Below, in pieces: positions 6,079 to 11,091 of a DNA stretch of 11,091 bases. Source of the DNA: Coemansia sp. RSA 922 (taxonomy: Eukaryota; Kickxellomycota; Kickxellomycetes; Kickxellales; Kickxellaceae); assembly GCA_027577415.1 (NCBI GenBank), contig JANBQS010000863.1:1-11091 (forward strand), read 5' to 3'. The notes beneath the pieces are model-generated. The model worked only from the letters and a program-made list of their open reading frames with translations. It searched no databases and was not told the DNA's origin. Both the position numbers and the translations under genes were made by a program. The number at the start of each line of letters is the position of its first letter. The first letter of the stretch is position 1.

Positions 6079-6553
6079 GGCTATTAAAAATATTTTTACT
6101 CTGGATATTGATTGTATTAGTGTGATATGATGTCTAGAGGTCTGTTAAAGAAGAAGGTGAGGAAGGATAGCGGTTAGATACCTCCTCGGCTGAGTATAAT
6201 TCCTGAGAGAAAGAAGGACGTGCGTGAATCTTTGTTTATGGCGATTATGTTTGTTTGCTACTTCGAGCGTCCCAGTGCTTTTTCTGGACATTACGTGTGA
6301 GAACCGACATGTCTCGTACTGCCTTGCTGCTGTCTTTGGAGGGCAGTAGCCGAACTTGTGAGATCTGCATGTAATCTAATCTGGCTCATCTCTGGCAGCG
6401 ATTGATTGCATATCTCTAGCATCTACTGCTTTTGCGATCTTTTTCTCTCTTTTTCCTTTTTCTTTCGAATCGTCGCCTTGTATTTATTTCTATTTCTTTG
6501 GATTCTGACAGATTCAAACTCGATAGTCGTTTCCTGTAATCCATATTTTTGAA
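6079..6553. promoter_or_regulatory. Divergent intergenic region (GPI protein / NDUFV1)
   Basis: This 475-bp stretch must hold both promoters of the divergent pair. A pyrimidine tract (about 6438-6470, CTCTCTTTTTCCTTTTTC) lies about 100 bp before the NDUFV1 start. I see no canonical TATA box close to NDUFV1, as is common for housekeeping genes. An AT-rich AAAAATATTTTT (6086-6097) lies 8-19 bp upstream of the GPI-protein start. No gene or RNA is evident. Confidence 0.4.
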
Positions 6554-8081
6554 ATGATGCGTCCGGCACTGACCACAGCAGGTAGCGTATACGACAAAAC
6601 AGTTGTTTCTAGAAGAAATGCCTCTGAATGTCTATTCTAAACCACTACATTACCTGTATGCCTTTGAAATAGTTGCTCGGCAGCTGGCACGCCCCGCAGC
6701 GTCGATGGTGGCCAAGCGTGGCTATGCGACTGAGGGTGCAGCGCGAGTGTACGGCGGCTTGAAGGACCAGGACCGCATATTCACCAACCTGTATGGACAG
6801 CACGACTTTGGTCTGAAGGGCGCCCTGAAGCGTGGCGACTGGCACAAGACCAAGGAGCTTGTGCTCAAGGGCGAGGACTGGATTATCAACGAGATGAAGG
6901 TCAGCGGCATGCGTGGGCGTGGCGGCGCTGGGTTCCCGTCTGGGCTCAAGTGGAGCTTCATGGGCAAATCGTCGCCTGGGCGGCCGCGTTACTTGGTCAT
7001 CAACGCTGACGAAGGCGAGCCTGGTACGTGCAAGGACCGCGAGATCATGCGCCACGACCCACACAAGCTCATTGAGGGCTGTCTGATTGCTGGCCGCGCT
7101 ATGCTGGCCAACGCCGCCTACATCTACGTGCGTGGTGAATTCTACAACGAGGCCTCCAACTTGCAGCTGGCCATCGACGAGGCCTACAAGGCTGGGCTGA
7201 TCGGCCGCAACGCTTGTGGCTCTGGGTATGACTTTGACGTCTATGTGCATCGCGGTGCTGGTGCGTACATCTGCGGCGAGGAGACAGCGCTTATCGAGTC
7301 GCTGGAGGGCAAGCAAGGAAAGCCCCGCCTGAAGCCTCCATTCCCAGCTGACACTGGCCTGTTTGGATGTCCGACGACGGTGACTAACGTTGAGACTGTG
7401 GCAGCAGCGCCGACCATTCTGCGCCGTGGTGGGTCGTGGTTTGCTGGCTTTGGAGCGCCGCGTAATTCGGGCACGAAACTCTTTGCCATCTCGGGCCACG
7501 TCAACCGGCCCTGCACAGTCGAAGAGGAAATGTCCATTCCTCTGCGCGAGCTCATTGAGCGCCACTGCGGCGGCGTACGTGGCGGCTGGGACAACCTGCT
7601 GGCCATCATCCCTGGCGGGTCTTCCGTGCCCCTGCTGCCACGGCACTTGTGCGACACGGCGCTGATGGACTTTGACAGCCTGCGCGACTTGCAGTCGGGG
7701 CTGGGCACTGCGGCAGTAATTGTTATGGATAAGAGCACCGACGTAGTGCAGGCTATTGCGCGCCTGGCGTCGTTCTATCGCCACGAGTCGTGCGGCCAGT
7801 GCACGCCCTGCCGCGAAGGATCGAGGTGGCTCGATCTGATGATGGCGCGCTTTGTGCGCGGCAATGCCACCAGCGCTGAGATTGACCAGATCCTGGAAAT
7901 TACAAAGGAGATGGAGGGTCATACCATTTGCGCCTTGGCTGATGCTGCCGCTTGGCCTGTCCAGGGCCTTATGCGCCACTTCCGCCCCGAGGTCGAGAAG
8001 CGCCTGAAAGATGCTGTTGCTGGCGCTGAGATCCGCTCGGATGCTGGATATCGCCCAGACCAGACCATTGCCACGGCGTAA
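6554..8081 (+). CDS. NDUFV1: NADH:ubiquinone oxidoreductase 51-kDa subunit (complex I, NDUFV1)
   Basis: This subunit binds FMN and the N3 [4Fe-4S] cluster and oxidises NADH in the matrix arm of complex I. I model exon 1 at 6554-6581 (MMRPALTTA plus one base), a 91-nt intron, and exon 2 at 6673-8081, giving 478 residues. The join yields [20 protein letters not shown], a basic, Ser/Ala-rich mitochondrial presequence, with a likely cleavage near KRGYATEG (24-31). Reading through the intron instead gives an unlikely N-terminus with a Glu-Glu pair. Conserved blocks are [10 protein letters not shown] (91-100, FMN/NADH loop), [10 protein letters not shown] (120-129) and [13 protein letters not shown] (from 210). 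The N3 ligands are C383, C386, C389 and C429, with the standard CX2CX2CX39C spacing. Third codon positions are strongly G/C-rich. All key residues are intact. Confidence 0.96.
6582..6672 (+). other. Intron 1 of NDUFV1
   Basis: The donor is GTAGCG at 6582 and the acceptor TAG ends at 6672. A CTAAAC branch-point candidate lies at about 6639-6644. The intron is in phase 1 and has no in-frame stop in the exon 2 frame, which is why the open frame extends misleadingly to 6603. The joined N-terminus is a proper targeting sequence, which is the main support. Confidence 0.8.
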
Positions 8082-8420
8082 GTGCACCATGTGCTCTTTT
8101 GGAGGATGGGAGGCTTCTTCTTTTTATTGAATATATCGACTATAATACACATCGTCGGGTGATTTCATTAGTGCTGGTGGCTGATGCAATTTCGGCATCC
8201 TTCAATGGCTGCGTGACCATGTCGGTGTCTAGCTTTAAATTAGCCACATGTCGCTAATTGTACTCTGTACCCATTGAAGTACAGACAAGTATTTGTCGGT
8301 ATGGCATTAGTCGAGTAGCCACATTACGCTAGCATCTGGAATGTGTATATAAAAGAACACATACAACATGATTTTTTTTTACCTATTTCCGTCATATCAC
8401 CTAAAGCCTATACTATCCAA
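8082..8420. other. Intergenic region, NDUFV1 3' end to M28 peptidase promoter
   Basis: The first part is the NDUFV1 3' UTR, with a T-rich tract (8107-8127) but no canonical AATAAA. The middle (8150-8340) holds nothing I can identify. The last part is the promoter and short leader of the peptidase gene. The frame upstream of the chosen ATG stays open to 8343 by chance. Confidence 0.5.
8346..8355 (+). promoter_or_regulatory. TATA box of the M28 peptidase gene
   Basis: TATATAAAAG lies 75 bp before the ATG at 8421. It argues against any start inside the upstream part of the same open frame, because that part would overlap the TATA box or precede the transcript start. Confidence 0.65.
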
Positions 8421-9506
8421 ATGCAAGTTTTTCGCGCTTTTCTCCTTGCCGTAGCCATATTGCCCATTGCCAGCAATGCTGCCACTGGCGGGCTATATGC
8501 AAGCAACCGGTTAATCCAGCTCAGCGAGACTCGGACCGAGTGGATGAACGAGTCTCAGATACTCGAACTCATATCTCATCAACAGCGGTTCCGAGACATT
8601 ACAGATGCCAGGCCACAGACCATACCAATATCGCTGAGTAGCCAGCCCACGTTTCCTACTACACTTACGCACCAGGCGCAAGTCCAGCCATTACTTATGC
8701 AAGTAAGCGAAACTGTTCCGAGATCAGTTCTGACCAATTTCACTACGTTTACCAACCGTTATTACAACAACAACAATGGTAAACGGTCTAGTGCCTGGCT
8801 TCTCGATACCATCAAGTCTATCGCCTCTTCGAGAGTCAATGTCACCACTTTTGCGCATCGGTTCCCGCAGTCCTCGATTATTGCAAGAATCAATGGTACT
8901 TCTCATAACGACGAGGTCGTTATTATATCCGCGCACCAGGATAGTATCAACGGCAATAACCCTGACACTGGACGCGCACCTGGTGCTGACGACGATGGAT
9001 CAGGAACAGTCACTATTCTGGAGGCATTGCGTGTATTCTCTAAAAGCTCACTGGTGTCTAAACGAGCTGTAGAATTTCACTGGTATGCCGGAGAAGAAGG
9101 TGGACTATTGGGGTCGGCTGACATTGCCAAACAGTATACTAGTGATGGTAGAGCTATTGTGGCTGACTTGCATTTCGATATGACTGGGTATCCGACTAGT
9201 CCACCGGTTGTCGGTATTGTCACCGATTACACTGATGATAATGCTAGTGGGCTTGTGCGTCAGATCGTAGGGGCTTATACGGACTTGTCTACGGTAGATT
9301 TTACCTGTGGATACGCCTGTAGTGACCACGCGAGTTGGACAGCTAATGGCGTAAGAGCTGCACTGCCGTTTGAGAACCAATATGTCGATGGTAATAACAA
9401 TATCCATACAACTCGCGATACACTTGGTACAGTTGATTTTGGACATTTGGTCAAGTTTGTCAATATTGCGCTTGGATTTATAGTTGAAGTATCTGATGCT
9501 CAATAA
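8421..9506 (+). CDS. Secreted M28-family zinc aminopeptidase, 361 aa
   Basis: This enzyme removes N-terminal residues (often Leu) from peptides outside the cell using two zinc ions. MQVFRAFLLAVAILPIASNA (1-20) is a signal peptide, which sets the start at 8421 rather than further up the open frame. Residues about 21-120 form a propeptide-like region ending in GKR (120-122), a possible Kex2-type site. The catalytic domain has all M28 landmarks: AHQD (H172), PGADDDGSG (D190/D191), GEEGG (catalytic E225, zinc ligand E226), HFDMTGY (D253) and NIHTTRD (H329), plus a likely C296-C300 disulfide. This order matches the Vibrio aminopeptidase (M28E) and fungal leucine aminopeptidases. Several N-x-S/T sites suggest glycosylation. 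There is no intron, and it is convergent with the serine protease at 9607. Confidence 0.93.
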   Translation: MQVFRAFLLAVAILPIASNAATGGLYASNRLIQLSETRTEWMNESQILELISHQQRFRDITDARPQTIPISLSSQPTFPTTLTHQAQVQPLLMQVSETVPRSVLTNFTTFTNRYYNNNNGKRSSAWLLDTIKSIASSRVNVTTFAHRFPQSSIIARINGTSHNDEVVIISAHQDSINGNNPDTGRAPGADDDGSGTVTILEALRVFSKSSLVSKRAVEFHWYAGEEGGLLGSADIAKQYTSDGRAIVADLHFDMTGYPTSPPVVGIVTDYTDDNASGLVRQIVGAYTDLSTVDFTCGYACSDHASWTANGVRAALPFENQYVDGNNNIHTTRDTLGTVDFGHLVKFVNIALGFIVEVSDAQ

Positions 9507-9507
9507 A
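9502..9507 (+). terminator. Poly(A) signal overlapping the M28 stop codon
   Basis: AATAAA begins two bases before the TAA stop (9504-9506). No other AATAAA follows before the convergent gene, so this may be the functional signal, implying a very short 3' UTR. Confidence 0.35.
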
Positions 9508-9606
9508 TATGAAATTGATTTCTGTTCATGAGATTATAAAAAAAAATAGGAAAGAAAAAGGAGAGAAAGGCATGAATAGAAAAAAAAAAGGTGAGTGGGG
9601 GGAAGG

Positions 9607-11091
9607 TTAGAATAGAGCAGCAATAACACCAACTAGTAGACCGATAGCAGGTACTAGGTTGACAACAGTTGCAGCGCTGTTCTTGCTCGTCGAAGAGTCA
9701 GAGCCACTCTGAGACTCGTTGTTGTCGTTGTTCGAATCGTCGCCATTATCAGGGACATCAGACTGCTTGCCAGAGTCGCTACCCGAAGCTGGAGGAGAAC
9801 CAGACGGCTTGTTTGTAGGCTTGGATCCAGACGACACAGTATTGCTATTGTTCTTGTTAGTAGGCGTTGACGACGACGATGACTGACCCGAGGGCTTGGC
9901 GCCAGATGGCTTAGCCGAGCTTGAGTCACCCTTCGAAGGGGAAGCTGCGGGCGACGATGACGTAGTAGTCGAAGTGGTCGAAGTAGGATCCTCCTTGACT
10001 TCGTTATCGGCGCTCGGGCTATTAGGAGGAGTAGGTTCGCTTTTGTCACTCGATACAGCAGCGTCATGCGACCAAGGAGCGCTACCACCGACCAGATTCT
10101 TATCAGCAATGCCGGTGACAGACGAGATATACGACAGGTACGAAGAAACACGGGTAAAATAACTGACATTACCGACTTGGGCGCACTTTGTGTTTGACGA
10201 ATCCTGAGTATTGACGTCAAAGCTGACTAGACCCAATAGCGTGTATCCATTACCAGTGCTCATCAATAGAGGTCCGCCGGAATCGCCAAAGCAAGTACCA
10301 ATACGTGGTGTGGCAGAGTAACTGGTACAAACGTAACGTCCGTTTTGACCGTTCCAATCAGCTGCTCCCAACTTACATACTGCGTCGTCGGCGGTTATTA
10401 ACTGAGCGTATTTAAGCGCATCGGATTGGCCTGCATTGTCGTTGGAAGTTTGTCCCCATCCTGCTGTCGTTACTTTTTGTCCGACTGATATGTTGGCAGT
10501 AGATATTCCTAATGGCTTGGCTTTGGCAACCAAGTCGCTGTTGGACTTTATCTTTAGCAACGCAATGTCCGACTACACATAAAAAAAAAGGTGACATCTA
10601 AAATTAGTGTACATGCTATTAATGCAAAAAAAGGAGGGAGGATTTTCCCTCACATACAGGAATAAAAAAACGGGTTATTACTCAGAGAAAAGGGAGCAAC
10701 AAAATAAAAACCGCTGCCGCGTGAACCTATTTCAATCCCGCACGACAGAAATACACCCCCTCTTACAAAGACAAATGCTTGGCTCCATAGACGGGTGCCG
10801 ATCACCACACATTTCATAACAAAAAACATTGGAGTTCATAGTGGGGGGAAGGGGGGGAAAACTTACCGTATACCAGACAGGGTCAAAACCAGCATTGACG
10901 TTGATAGACTCGACCTCAATAGAGTTAGCCAGACTACCGCCGTTAGTACCATAGCCGACCTTGAAGCTAGACGGGTCGCTGACCACAAAAGAGCCAGCGC
11001 CAGATGACCCACTACTGTCCTTGTCGGCCACACAATGGGCGGCTGTGAGCACCCAATCCTTGCTAATCAATGCTCCACCGCAGAACGGGTT
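9607..11091 (-). CDS. GPI-anchored chymotrypsin-fold (S1) serine protease, 5' partial
   Basis: This is an extracellular endopeptidase, cut off by the right edge, so its signal peptide and activation site are not visible. Exon a (11091-10867) encodes 75 residues including TAAHC (catalytic His, visible residue 19). A 294-nt intron follows, then exon b (10572-9607, 321 residues) with SDIALL (catalytic Asp, residue 77) and GDSGGP (catalytic Ser, residue 173). Cysteines fit the usual pairs 42-58, 168-182 and 191-220. The position equivalent to trypsin Asp189 is Gly and that of Gly216 appears to be Asp, so trypsin-like Arg/Lys specificity is not expected. After the domain comes a stalk of about 130 residues rich in Ser, Thr, Pro, Lys and Asn, then NSAATVVNLVPAIGLLVGV and the end, a GPI-attachment signal. 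It is likely tethered to the membrane or wall. Confidence 0.92.
10573..10866 (-). other. Intron of the GPI-anchored serine protease
   Basis: The donor is GTAAGT (10866-10861 on the minus strand). The acceptor TGTGTAG ends at 10573 after a T tract, with a CACTAAT branch-point candidate about 36 nt upstream. The intron is in phase 0 and joins ...DPVWYT to SDIALLKIKS, a standard S1 order. At 294 nt it is the longest intron in the window; nothing else was recognised inside it. Confidence 0.85.

Noticed and set aside
7241..7738. 165-codon minus-strand frame
   Set aside because: It is another antisense shadow inside NDUFV1.
6645..8090. 481-codon open frame on the minus strand
   Set aside because: It is the antisense shadow of NDUFV1, created by its G/C-rich third positions; the plus frame has full family motifs and catalytic ligands.
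9654..10220. 188-codon Arg/Leu-rich minus-strand frame
   Set aside because: It is an alternative frame over the Ser/Thr-rich stalk of the serine protease, with no supporting motif.
10607..11007. Two plus-strand 70-codon frames
   Set aside because: They lie over the protease intron and opposite its first visible exon; composition is unlike protein.
1..11091. tRNA or rRNA genes
   Set aside because: I looked for the T-arm GTTCRANYC with matching acceptor stems and found only isolated matches (such as near 1304 and 9731, the latter inside coding sequence) without a cloverleaf.

Overview
This looks like nuclear DNA of a fungus, probably an early-diverging, filamentous, insect- or soil-associated lineage; a Kickxellomycotina-like genome is my guess and not proven. 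Evidence for a fungus: a Mpc2-type mitochondrial pyruvate carrier close to the yeast protein, a nuclear complex I 51-kDa subunit with a mitochondrial presequence, short GT-AG introns (about 91, 149 and 294 nt), TATA-driven genes with short leaders, and two secreted proteins ending in GPI-anchor signals. Bases 1-5050 are AT-rich and gene-poor, with small orphan genes and repeats. Bases 5051-11091 are dense and hold recognisable genes. The NDUFV1 gene is strikingly rich in G/C at third codon positions, unlike the small genes to its left.

Layout. 1-523: no gene seen, but one copy (165-196) of a 32-bp palindromic motif that recurs at 4899-4930 upstream of MPC2. 524-781 (minus): possible small protein made of NDKV/NDIL tetrapeptides encoded by a 12/24-bp tandem repeat. 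978-1322 (plus): orphan small protein behind a clear TATA box. 1323-2469: no gene; two diverged direct-repeat copies (about 1465-1640 and 1773-1935) that resemble solo LTRs. 2470-2829 (minus): orphan 119-residue protein with its own TATA box. 2830-3652: no convincing gene. 3653-4148 (minus): ATX1-type copper chaperone in two exons, its reading frame broken by one base (or, less likely, interrupted by a 38-nt intron).

5051-5407 (plus): MPC2. 5521-6078 (minus): secreted, GPI-anchored, Asp/His-rich surface protein of unknown function. 6554-8081 (plus): two-exon NDUFV1. 8421-9506 (plus): secreted M28 zinc aminopeptidase. 9607 to the right edge (minus): chymotrypsin-fold serine protease with a Ser/Thr/Pro-rich stalk and GPI signal; its 5' end lies outside the window.

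Functional themes are mitochondrial energy metabolism (pyruvate import by MPC2, NADH oxidation by NDUFV1) and extracellular or surface proteolysis (an endopeptidase held at the wall or membrane, next to and convergent with a soluble aminopeptidase that could trim its products). I see no rRNA, tRNA, CRISPR array, complete transposon or virus. The most noteworthy items are the damaged ATX1 gene, the tandem-repeat microprotein locus, the core promoter shared by ATX1 and the 978 orphan, the shared 32-bp palindrome, and the GPI-anchored protease with an unusual predicted specificity pocket.
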